10,716 bases of DNA from an uncultured Gammaproteobacteria bacterium (GTDB taxonomy: Bacteria; Pseudomonadota; Gammaproteobacteria; Rariloculales; Rariloculaceae), in the NCBI GenBank assembly GCA_946887385.1, contig CAMPKU010000157.1, forward strand, positions 1 through 10,716. Reading direction: 5' to 3'. Shown here in pieces: positions 1 to 5,911 of this stretch (the stretch's first letter is position 1; each line of letters begins with the position of its first letter). Under the pieces are notes generated by a model that saw only the letters and a list, made by a program, of their open reading frames with translations, was not told the origin of the DNA and searched no databases. The translations under genes and the position numbers were made by a program.

Positions 1-1878
1 GAGCCGCCGACGCTGATCTCGCTCGGCTTCGAGTGGTACATCGAAGGCGACGCGGACCGCGACGCCGCGGTGGCGGTGGCCTATCGCCGCGCCGGCGAAC
101 GCGACTGGCGCGACAGCCTGCCCCTCTTACGCGTGCAAAACGAGCGCACGTTTTACGTCGAGACGCTCTACTACACCGCGCCGAACATGTTCGCAGGAAG
201 CGTGTTCGAGCTTAACGAGAACACCGAGTACGAGGTGCGCTTCACGCTCACAGATCCCGACGGCGTGAGCGGAGAGGCACAGCGCGTCGTGAACGTGCGC
301 ACGCGCGCAGAGCCGCAGCCCTACGGCGGCGGCAACACCTACCACGTCTATCCCACCGACTACACGGGCCCGCGGCAAGAGCCGGCGTTCGGCGGGCTGC
401 TCGCGGCGTACTACAAGAATGCGCTCGGCGGCGACTGGAGCCGCGCGGCGCCGCCGCGCGTGCAGCCCGGCGACACGATTCTCGTGCATGCCGGCGTGTA
501 CAAAGACTTCGACCGCTTCAGCTACAGCCACGAGATCCGCTCGCAGTACCGCACGTGCTGCGGCACCCCGTGGGACGGCACGTTCTACCTCACGCAAGAC
601 GGCACGGCCGAGCGGCCCATCGCCATCAAGGCCGCCGGTGACGGCGAAGTGGTCTTCGACGGCGACGGCAACACCGTGCTGTTCAACGTGATGGGCGCCG
701 ACTACACGTACTTCGAAGGCATTACGTTCCGCAACACGGCACTCGCGATCGAAGCCGGGCAGAAGAGCATCGCCGGCGCCGTGGGACTCACCGTGAAGCG
801 CTCCACGTTCGACCAAGTGGGCGTGGCCATTCACAGCGACTGGTCCGGCTCGAAAAACTTTTACATCGCCGACAACGTGATGAACGGCCGCAACGATCCG
901 ACGTATCTGATCGGCTGGTTCAACGTGTGGCCGTGGAGCGAGGTCGAAGGACAAGCCGAGAAGCAGCGCATGCAGTCGTACTACGCCGTCGCCATCTACG
1001 GCTCCGGCCACGTGGTGGCGTACAACCGCGTGACGAATTTTCACGATGGCATCGATCACGCGACGTACGGCATGCCGGACGACTATCCGAACACGCCGCG
1101 CGACCGCATGCCCGTGTCGAACGACATCTACGGCAACGACGTCTCGAACATGCACGACAACTGCTTCGAGACCGACGGCGGCATGCACAACCAGCGCGTG
1201 TTCCGCAATCGCTGCTTCAACGCCGCCGTCGGCGCGATGAGCCCGCAGCCGATCTTCGGCGGCCCCGTCTATTTCATCCGCAACGTGGTTTACAACAGCG
1301 TGTACGGGCCGCTGAAAATTCAGGCCGATCCCTCCGGAATCCTCGTGTACCAGAACACGTACGTCGGCGAAATTCAGCAGATCACGCCGGCGTCGAATAT
1401 GCACTTCCGCAATAACCTGATCATGGGGCAGAAGGCGCGGCCGCTGTTGTTCGCGATCGACACGCACACGCCGTGGAGCTCGTCGGACTACAACGGCTTC
1501 CATGTGAATGCCGATGCCGAATACTCGTTCCAGTGGAATTCGCCGCCGCGCGGCGGCCCCGTCGACTACGCTTCGCCGCGCGAGGTGCGGCGCTTCAAGA
1601 CGCTGGCGGAGTACCAGCGCGCGACGGGCCAAGACCAGCACAGCCGTGCCGTCGACTACTCCGTATTCGCGAACGCAGAAGCGCCGGACTTCACGGACCC
1701 GACGAAGCTCGCGTCGCCCGACGAGGTGGACTTGCGCCTCGCGCCGCGCTCGGCGGCGATCGATGCGGGCACGGTGCTGCCTGGGCTTACGGACGGATTC
1801 AACGGCGCTGCACCGGATCTTGGCGCCTATGAGCTCGGTGCGCCGCCGGCGCAGTACGGCCCGCGCCCTTTGCGCTAG
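1..1878 (+). CDS. Right-handed parallel beta-helix repeat protein with N-terminal Fn3-like domain (5' partial)
   Basis: The frame is open from base 1 to the TAG at 1876-1878, giving 625 visible residues. The GTG at 70 is internal to a folded domain, so the true start and any signal peptide lie before the window. Visible residues 1 to about 110 look like a fibronectin III-type beta-sandwich (ISLGFEW near 6-12, then NTEYEVRFTLTDPDG). From about residue 155 the pattern is that of parallel beta-helix proteins: PGDTILVHAGVYKDF (about 156-170), YFEGITFRN (near 237-245), and repeated short turns rich in Asn and Asp. The C-terminus has the SAAIDAG (584-590) and PDLGAYE (605-611) blocks common in these proteins. 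Known relatives are exported polysaccharide-binding proteins or lyases, but I see no diagnostic catalytic set, so enzyme activity and substrate are unknown. The fold call is firm; the function is not. Confidence 0.85.
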   Translation, partial: EPPTLISLGFEWYIEGDADRDAAVAVAYRRAGERDWRDSLPLLRVQNERTFYVETLYYTAPNMFAGSVFELNENTEYEVRFTLTDPDGVSGEAQRVVNVRTRAEPQPYGGGNTYHVYPTDYTGPRQEPAFGGLLAAYYKNALGGDWSRAAPPRVQPGDTILVHAGVYKDFDRFSYSHEIRSQYRTCCGTPWDGTFYLTQDGTAERPIAIKAAGDGEVVFDGDGNTVLFNVMGADYTYFEGITFRNTALAIEAGQKSIAGAVGLTVKRSTFDQVGVAIHSDWSGSKNFYIADNVMNGRNDPTYLIGWFNVWPWSEVEGQAEKQRMQSYYAVAIYGSGHVVAYNRVTNFHDGIDHATYGMPDDYPNTPRDRMPVSNDIYGNDVSNMHDNCFETDGGMHNQRVFRNRCFNAAVGAMSPQPIFGGPVYFIRNVVYNSVYGPLKIQADPSGILVYQNTYVGEIQQITPASNMHFRNNLIMGQKARPLLFAIDTHTPWSSSDYNGFHVNADAEYSFQWNSPPRGGPVDYASPREVRRFKTLAEYQRATGQDQHSRAVDYSVFANAEAPDFTDPTKLASPDEVDLRLAPRSAAIDAGTVLPGLTDGFNGAAPDLGAYELGAPPAQYGPRPLR

Positions 1879-1901
1879 CGCTGCGGAATCTAGGCCCGGG
1901 C

Positions 1902-1928
1902 TTTCCATCGGCGGCGGTCGGCTAAGAT
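1902..1928 (+). promoter_or_regulatory. Possible weak promoter for the MHS transporter
   Basis: The 76-base gap between the beta-helix gene and the transporter holds TTTCCA (1902-1907) and TAAGAT (1923-1928), 15 bases apart. Each matches the sigma-70 -35 and -10 consensus at four of six positions. A transcript from about 1935 would leave a short leader before the ATG at 1955. The spacing is short and the match weak, so read-through from upstream is equally possible. Confidence 0.2.
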
Positions 1929-1954
1929 TCGCCTCTCGGCACAGGGGGGCCACC

Positions 1955-3283
1955 ATGACGACGGCCAGCACGAGCACGAACGCAGCTCCGGAAGCACTCG
2001 ACCCGCGCGTGCACAGACGGATGAGGGTGCGCGCCATCGCGGCTTCCGCGGCGGGCACGACGATCGAGTGGTACGACTTCTTTCTTTACGGCGTAGCCGC
2101 GGCGCTCGTATTTCCGCAGAAGTTCTTCCCCGAGTCGGAGCCCTACGTGGGCACGTTGCTCGCGTTCTCCACGTACTTCGTCGGCTTCGCGGCGCGGCCG
2201 GTGGGCGCTGCGCTCTTCGGCCATTTTGGCGATCGGCTGGGCCGCAAAGTATCGCTGGTCGCAACGCTCGTGCTCATGGGTGCGGCCACCATCGCGATCG
2301 GCCTGGTGCCGAGCTACGAGCAGATCGGCATCTGGGGCGCCGTGCTGCTCACCGTGTTTCGCGTGCTGCAGGGCATCGGCGTGGGCGGCGAATGGGGCGG
2401 AGCCGTGCTCATGGCCGGTGAGTGGACCGACGCCAAGCGGCGCGGATTCACGACGAGCTTCGCCCAGTTCGGCGCCCCGGCCGGCATGGTGCTGGCCAAC
2501 GGCGCGCTCGCGATCGTAGCGCTCACGACGACCGAAGACGTGTTTCTCGAGTGGGGTTGGCGCGTGCCGTTCCTCGCGAGCGTGCTCCTGCTCATGGTAG
2601 GGCTGTACATTCGCCTCGGCGTGCTCGAGACGCCGATCTTTGCGCAGCTGAAGTCGCAAGGGCGCGTCGAGCGCATGCCGGTAGCGAAAGTGCTGCGCGA
2701 GCATTGGCGCGAAGTCGTGCTCACGGCGCTGCTGCGCAGCGGTCAGCAAACGCCGTTCTATATCTTCACCACCTACGTGCTCACTTACGGCACGCAGCAG
2801 CTCGGCATGGACCGTGCCATGGTGCTGAACCTGGTCATGGTGCAGGCGCTCGTGTCGATGGCCGTGATTCCGTTCTTCGGCCATCTTTCCGACGTCATCG
2901 GCCGCCGCCGAATCACGGCCATCGGCTGCGTGGTGATGATGATCTTCCCGTTCGTGTACTTCGGCATGCTCGACAGCGGCGTGATGTGGGTGCTCGCGCT
3001 CGCGATTATTTTGGGCCTGCCGCTGCACGACTTGCAGTACGGCCCGCAAGCGGCCTACATCGCCGAGCGCTTTCCCGGCCGGCTGCGCTACAGCGGCGCG
3101 TCGCTCGGCTACCAGCTCGCTTCCATCACAGCCGGCGGCCCTGCGCCGCTCGTGGCGCTGTACCTGTTCCACACCTTCGGCACGTCGATGGCCGTGGCCG
3201 CCTACGTGGCCGCGTCGGCGGCCGTGAGCCTCGTCTGCGTGTGGCTGCTCAAGGACCGCGGCGGGTCGCTCGACCACGAGTGA
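1955..3283 (+). CDS. MFS transporter, metabolite:H+ symporter (MHS) family
   Basis: This 442-residue protein is an inner-membrane secondary transporter of the major facilitator superfamily, MHS branch (relatives include ShiA, ProP and KgtP). These couple proton entry to uptake of organic acids, osmolytes or similar small molecules. Family marks in order: GTTIEWYDFFLYG at 34-46 in the first membrane segment, the loop motif GHFGDRLGRK at 89-98, RVLQGIGVGGEWGGAV at 136-151, a second loop motif GHLSDVIGRRR at 309-319, and ERFPGRLRYSG at 371-381. Length and about twelve hydrophobic segments are normal. The ATG at 1955 is chosen because it has a G-rich ribosome site (1944-1949) five bases upstream and gives the usual short N-terminus before the first membrane helix. 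The frame stays open much further upstream, but only as a shadow of the preceding gene. The substrate cannot be told from sequence. The gene lies 76 bases after the beta-helix gene on the same strand. Confidence 0.93.
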   Translation: MTTASTSTNAAPEALDPRVHRRMRVRAIAASAAGTTIEWYDFFLYGVAAALVFPQKFFPESEPYVGTLLAFSTYFVGFAARPVGAALFGHFGDRLGRKVSLVATLVLMGAATIAIGLVPSYEQIGIWGAVLLTVFRVLQGIGVGGEWGGAVLMAGEWTDAKRRGFTTSFAQFGAPAGMVLANGALAIVALTTTEDVFLEWGWRVPFLASVLLLMVGLYIRLGVLETPIFAQLKSQGRVERMPVAKVLREHWREVVLTALLRSGQQTPFYIFTTYVLTYGTQQLGMDRAMVLNLVMVQALVSMAVIPFFGHLSDVIGRRRITAIGCVVMMIFPFVYFGMLDSGVMWVLALAIILGLPLHDLQYGPQAAYIAERFPGRLRYSGASLGYQLASITAGGPAPLVALYLFHTFGTSMAVAAYVAASAAVSLVCVWLLKDRGGSLDHE

Positions 3284-3341
3284 CGGCGTCGTCCGCCGCG
3301 CTCGGGAACGCCGGGCGGGGTGGCGGCATCGAATCCCGCGT

Positions 3342-4016
3342 ATGAACGAAGCACCCTCGACTGCCGGCGCCCTCGACGAGACCGACGCCGCTCGCCGCAT
3401 CGCGGCCGGCGACGCCGCTGCATTCGAGGCGCTGATGCGGCGCCACAACCCGACGCTCTTTCGCGTCGCTCGGGCCATCTTGCGCGACGACGCCGAGGCC
3501 GAGGACGCGCTTCAGGAAGCGTACCTCCAGGTGTATCGAACGATCGGCGGATTTCGCGCGGAGGCGAAACTCTCGACGTGGCTGGCACGCGTCGTGGCGA
3601 ACGAGGCGCTCATGCGTCTGCGCAAGCGCAAGCGCCGCGCTGCCATCGTTCCGCTGCATCCAACGGCATCGCCCGACGAGCTCTACGAGATCCCGGATAC
3701 CGACATGAACCACACGCCGGAAGCATCGGCGCAGCGCAGCGAGATGCGCCTGCTGCTGGAGCACGAGATCGATTCGTTACCCGACGCCTTTCGCGCGGTG
3801 TTCGTGCTGCGCGCCGTCGAGGAGCTGTCGGTGGAGGAAACCGCCGCCGTGCTCGCCATTCCGCCGCCCACGGTGCGCAGCCGTTTCTTCCGCGCGCGCG
3901 GTCTGTTGCGCGAGCGCCTGGCGGCCAAGATCGACGTAGCCTGCACGGAAGCCTTTTCGTTCGCAGGCGAGCGCTGCGACCGCATTGTCGCCAACGTGCT
4001 AGGGAGAATTCAGTGA
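3342..4016 (+). CDS. ECF-type RNA polymerase sigma factor with C-terminal extension
   Basis: This 224-residue protein directs RNA polymerase to a specific set of promoters, as extracytoplasmic-function (RpoE-like) sigma-70 factors do. Region 2 spans about residues 27-99: the DDAEAEDALQEAYLQVYRTI segment covers the core-binding and -10 part, followed by LSTWLARVVANEALMRLRKR. Region 4 spans about 145-193, with PDAFRAVFVLRAVEELS and the helix-turn-helix TAAVLAIPPPTVRSRFFRAR, which reads the -35 element. An acidic linker (about 110-132) joins them; no region 1 or 3 is present. A tail of about 30 residues follows region 4 and carries C201 and C212, the only cysteines in the protein. The ATG at 3342 has no strong ribosome site; a G-rich run lies rather far upstream. 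The stop overlaps the folE start by four bases. No anti-sigma gene is visible on either side, so the regulation of activity is unknown. Confidence 0.93.
   Translation: MNEAPSTAGALDETDAARRIAAGDAAAFEALMRRHNPTLFRVARAILRDDAEAEDALQEAYLQVYRTIGGFRAEAKLSTWLARVVANEALMRLRKRKRRAAIVPLHPTASPDELYEIPDTDMNHTPEASAQRSEMRLLLEHEIDSLPDAFRAVFVLRAVEELSVEETAAVLAIPPPTVRSRFFRARGLLRERLAAKIDVACTEAFSFAGERCDRIVANVLGRIQ
4001..4006 (+). promoter_or_regulatory. Ribosome binding site fixing the folE GTG start
   Basis: AGGGAG lies inside the last codons of the sigma factor gene, six bases before the GTG at 4013. It supports that GTG as the folE start, even though the reading frame runs open much further upstream and the first in-frame ATG (4070) would remove the conserved N-terminal helix. 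Confidence 0.7.
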
Positions 4017-4576
4017 CCGCCGCACTCAAAGCCGTCCAACTCGACGATCCTCTCGAGTCTCACGTACGTGCGATGCTTGCGGAGCTTGGCGAGGAGCTCA
4101 CGCGTGGCGGACTGCGAGAGACGCCCGCGCGCTACGCGAAAGCGCTGCGCTACCTCACCGGCGGCTATGCCGTCGACGTGGGAGCGGCGATCGGCAACGG
4201 CGTATTCCCAGCTGAAGGCACCGGCCCCGTCGTGCTGCGCGACGTGGATTTCCATTCGCTGTGCGAGCACCACCTGCTGCCCTTCCACGGCCGAATCCAC
4301 GTGGGCTACCTGCCGAGCCGGCGCATCGTTGGCCTGTCGAAGATCCCGCGCATCGTGGACGTCTTCGCGCGCCGTTTCCAAGTGCAGGAGCGCCTCACGG
4401 AACAGGTAGCCGATGCGCTCATGGAGCTGCTCGCGCCGCGCGGCGTGGTGGTGATGGCCGAAGCGCAGCATCTGTGCATGGCGATGCGCGGCGTGCAAAA
4501 GCAAGGCGCATCCACGCTCACGCGCGCGACGCGCGGAGAGTGCGGCGAGCTCTTGGCGATGATGCCGACAGGCTGA
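4013..4576 (+). CDS. folE: GTP cyclohydrolase I (type I FolE)
   Basis: This 187-residue enzyme converts GTP to 7,8-dihydroneopterin triphosphate and formate, the entry step to folate, and a precursor for queuosine and biopterin where those are made. It acts in the cytosol as a homodecamer. Zinc ligands are visible: C84 and H87 in SLCEHHLLPFHG and C155 in HLCMAMRGVQ. The 84-87 and 84-155 spacings equal those of the E. coli enzyme (C110, H113, C181). RETPARYAKAL (35-45) and GLSKIPRIV (107-115) are also typical. It is shorter than E. coli FolE (222 residues) mainly at the N-terminus, which is variable in the family. The start is GTG at 4013, six bases after AGGGAG, and it overlaps the sigma factor stop as GTGA, so translation of the two genes is probably coupled. 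No other folate gene lies in the window. It ends 16 bases from the convergent PIN toxin gene. Confidence 0.96.
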   Translation: MTAALKAVQLDDPLESHVRAMLAELGEELTRGGLRETPARYAKALRYLTGGYAVDVGAAIGNGVFPAEGTGPVVLRDVDFHSLCEHHLLPFHGRIHVGYLPSRRIVGLSKIPRIVDVFARRFQVQERLTEQVADALMELLAPRGVVVMAEAQHLCMAMRGVQKQGASTLTRATRGECGELLAMMPTG

Positions 4577-4588
4577 CGAGCGTCGGTA
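4563..4588. terminator. Hairpin between convergent folE and PIN toxin genes
   Basis: Bases 4563-4569 pair with 4582-4588 (seven pairs, one G-T). Inside, 4572-4574 pair with 4579-4581 around a four-base GACG loop, with two bases bulged at 4570-4571. The hairpin covers the folE stop and the gap before the PIN gene's stop at 4593-4595. There is no T-run on either side, so it could be a weak two-way terminator or only a structured 3' end. Confidence 0.35.
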
Positions 4589-4592
4589 TCGA

Positions 4593-4970
4593 CTAGATTC
4601 GGTAAGTGCGAATGGAAGCGCCGAGCGCGCTCGAAAGCCGCTCGAGATCGTCGGCGTCGCTCGTCACGACGAGGTCCGCGCGAGCGAGCGCCCCGGCGAC
4701 GACCGCTGCGTCGACGATATCGCGCGTACCGGAGCGCGCGCAGACGATACCGGCCGCACGCGCTCGCGGCTCGTCGAGATCCTCGATGCGGCACCCGGAC
4801 AACAGGCGAGAGAGCGCGGCTTGGGGCCCGCCGCGCCAAGCCTGAGCCAGCACGGCCGCGGGGACGACGGGCTGTTCGCCGCGCAACAGCGTGCGCGCGT
4901 GGAGGACCCACAACTCGCGTCGATTGGCTTCGGCGGCGAGCAAGGCGCCCGTGTCGTACGTCGTGCCCAT
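4593..4970 (-). CDS. PIN-domain toxin, VapC-like ribonuclease
   Basis: This 125-residue protein has the form of a VapC-type toxin, a Mg2+-dependent RNase held inactive by its partner antitoxin. The N-terminus MGTTYDTGALLAAEA places the first acidic residue at D6. Later acidic residues are D84 and D87 in TRDIVDAAVVAGAL and D105, D107 and D108 in VVTSDADDL, the usual PIN order. At about residue 42, where many VapC proteins have Glu, the sequence reads VLAQAW, giving Q42. The start is the ATG at 4970: it shares its A with the TGA of the upstream antitoxin gene (TGATG), and there is no ribosome site of its own, so translation should depend on the antitoxin. The frame is open further upstream, but that part only shadows the antitoxin gene. 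No target RNA can be inferred. Confidence 0.85.
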   Translation of the reverse strand: MGTTYDTGALLAAEANRRELWVLHARTLLRGEQPVVPAAVLAQAWRGGPQAALSRLLSGCRIEDLDEPRARAAGIVCARSGTRDIVDAAVVAGALARADLVVTSDADDLERLSSALGASIRTYRI

Positions 4971-5227
4971 CAACGCGGCGGCGGAGGTCTGCGGGCGGCG
5001 TCGAGAATGGCGTCCGCTGCCGCGATCTCGTCGGCGGTGAACGCGCCGTGCTCGGCCTCCCATTCGGCCACGGCCGCCAAGCCGTCCTCGATGGCCAACG
5101 AATTCTGGGCGGCGCGATTCAGCCATGCCGACAGGCTCAATCCATGCCGTTCGGCACTCGCCGCCGCGGCCTCCGCTACGCGCTCGTCGAGCGCGATACT
5201 GATCTTCTTTACTCCCATGGCCGGCAT
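4970..5227 (-). CDS. Ribbon-helix-helix antitoxin, VapB-like partner of the PIN toxin
   Basis: This 85-residue protein is likely to bind and silence the PIN toxin and to repress its own promoter. Residues 6-45 form a CopG/Arc-type ribbon-helix-helix: a beta strand VKKISIALD, a helix DERVAEAAAASAERHG, then a second helix SLSAWLNRAAQNSLA. The rest (about 46-79) is an acidic helical segment, EWEAEHGAFTADEIAAADAI, typical of the toxin-wrapping tail. The final residues are Arg/Pro rich. Two in-frame ATGs exist, at 5227 and 5218. The first is preferred because AGGAAGG (5238-5244) lies ten bases upstream of it; the second would begin directly at GVKKISI and is still possible. The stop overlaps the toxin start by one base, and the antitoxin-first order is usual for such pairs. 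Confidence 0.85.
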   Translation of the reverse strand: MPAMGVKKISIALDERVAEAAAASAERHGLSLSAWLNRAAQNSLAIEDGLAAVAEWEAEHGAFTADEIAAADAILDAARRPPPPR

Positions 5228-5385
5228 GGTAGCACCGCCTTCCTACCGAAGGTCAACCGCTCGCAGGACCGCGCGGACGCCGAGCAGCGTATCGCCCGCA
5301 GCTCCTGGTTTGCCGCAGATGAATCTACTGCGATCGTTCAGATTAGGCGCCCGTCGCTTCGGCTCCGCTCGCTGTGACGAGTGAG
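5228..5385. other. 158-base spacer between the two toxin-antitoxin modules
   Basis: No gene is supported here. An open minus-strand frame (5243-5494) runs through it, but that frame overlaps hicB for half its length and resembles no family I recognise. A promoter for the ribbon-helix-helix/PIN pair is expected in this stretch, but no convincing -35/-10 pair is seen; TTGACC is present on the minus strand near 5256-5261 without a good -10. GTTAGGC at 5385-5391, at the 3' edge of hicB, resembles one half of an integron attC core, but no matching half was found. Confidence 0.4.
5238..5244 (-). promoter_or_regulatory. Ribosome binding site of the ribbon-helix-helix antitoxin gene
   Basis: AGGAAGG on the minus strand, ten bases before the ATG at 5227. 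It serves the antitoxin, and through the TGATG overlap probably the toxin too, which lacks its own site. This would favour antitoxin over toxin synthesis. Confidence 0.6.
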
Positions 5386-5625
5386 TTAGGCGACGTGCTG
5401 GAGCTTGTTCGCGAGATCCCGCCCCGACGTTCGCGGAGGCAACTGTCGGCCATCGACCTTGTACAACGCGATGGCGTCCTCGACGATCTCGCAAAGCTCC
5501 GCGAACACTGCACGCTCGTCAAGGCCATGGCAGCCTCCATAAACTAAGCCGGGGGCGCTGCCGACGTAGCACTGATCCTCGTCGGACCACTCGACGATCT
5601 TCACGTATCTCGCGCTATCCCTCAT
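5386..5625 (-). CDS. hicB: HicB-family antitoxin (short form)
   Basis: This 79-residue protein is the likely antidote to the HicA RNase encoded just upstream. It shows the partly degraded RNase H-like fold of HicB: YVKIVEWSDEDQCYVGSAPGL (7-27), GGCHGLDERAVFAELCEIVEDAIALY (30-55), then GRQLPPRTSGRDLANKLQHV. That makes it essentially a single N-terminal domain; the C-terminal helix-turn-helix or ribbon-helix-helix domain of longer HicB proteins is absent. If the pair autoregulates, the DNA-binding part is therefore not obvious. The ATG at 5625 overlaps the hicA stop as ATGA, and GGGAG (5634-5638) lies eight bases upstream inside hicA. The protein therefore has a good ribosome site of its own, which would help it exceed the toxin. 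Confidence 0.88.
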   Translation of the reverse strand: MRDSARYVKIVEWSDEDQCYVGSAPGLVYGGCHGLDERAVFAELCEIVEDAIALYKVDGRQLPPRTSGRDLANKLQHVA

Positions 5626-5864
5626 CGCTGCAACTCCCGTATCGCCAAACGCACGGCCTTCACCTGATAAGGCTTGGCGTCATCGCCCGGACTGCCGGAA
5701 ATTGTAACCGGCTTGCGCATGCGCGCATGCACGTAGTTCCGGTGGCTGCCGCGCCCGCCTCGGTCAACGAACCCTGCTCTCCCCAAGTCGGCGATCAATT
5801 CCCTAACCTTAGGAGGCACGACGTTCCCGGACGGAATTGGGCCTCCGATGCTGTAGTCGGTCAC
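5622..5864 (-). CDS. hicA: HicA-family toxin (mRNA interferase)
   Basis: HicA toxins are small dsRBD-fold RNases that cleave mRNA during translation. The core is clear: PPKVRELIADLGRAGFVDRGG (17-37), then GSHRNYVH with the catalytic histidine at H41, then KPVTISGSPGDDAKPYQVKAVRLAIREL (51-78). The start is uncertain. The GTG at 5864 gives 80 residues with an extra MTDYSIGGPIPSGNV leader and no ribosome site. The GTG at 5819 gives 65 residues beginning right before PPKVREL, as in many relatives, with a weak GGGA upstream. An in-frame stop at 5874-5876 excludes any earlier start. hicA precedes hicB, the usual order, with a four-base overlap. The gene begins 47 bases after the permease operon ends on the same strand, so it may also receive read-through from it. 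Confidence 0.86.
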   Translation of the reverse strand: MTDYSIGGPIPSGNVVPPKVRELIADLGRAGFVDRGGRGSHRNYVHARMRKPVTISGSPGDDAKPYQVKAVRLAIRELQR

Positions 5865-5911
5865 GACATGCGGCTAGGCGAGTTTCGAGCCGGTTTGACG
5901 CCTTTCTCGCA

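Noticed and set aside
1508..1954. Extension of the MHS transporter frame upstream of 1955
   Set aside because: It overlaps the beta-helix gene and translates to Arg/Ser-rich noise; the ATG at 1955 has a ribosome site and matches the family N-terminus.
127..2058. Long minus-strand open frame opposite the beta-helix gene, and a similar one at 1922-3478
   Set aside because: Both are antisense shadows produced by GC-rich codon use. Their translations are low-complexity Arg/Ala/Val/His sequence with no family resemblance, while the plus strand encodes clear domains.
3305..3341. GGAAC before the sigma factor gene as an autoregulated ECF promoter
   Set aside because: GGAAC at 3305-3309 suits an ECF -35 element, but no good -10 follows at the right distance and the leader would be almost nothing.
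3320..4012. Extension of the folE frame across the whole sigma factor gene
   Set aside because: It is out of frame with the real sigma gene and is Arg-rich noise; folE homology begins at the GTG at 4013.
4971..5126. Upstream extension of the PIN toxin frame
   Set aside because: It overlaps the antitoxin gene with Arg/Gly-rich noise; the TGATG junction at 4970 gives the natural start.
5385..5391. GTTAGGC as part of an integron attC site
   Set aside because: The motif fits a core half-site, but no partner core or paired arms were found at a suitable distance, and no second copy borders the other small genes. It overlaps the hicB stop, so chance is likely.
5243..5494. Minus-strand frame of 83 codons across the spacer and the 3' half of hicB
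   Set aside because: It overlaps a recognised gene, resembles no known family, and shows no clear ribosome site.
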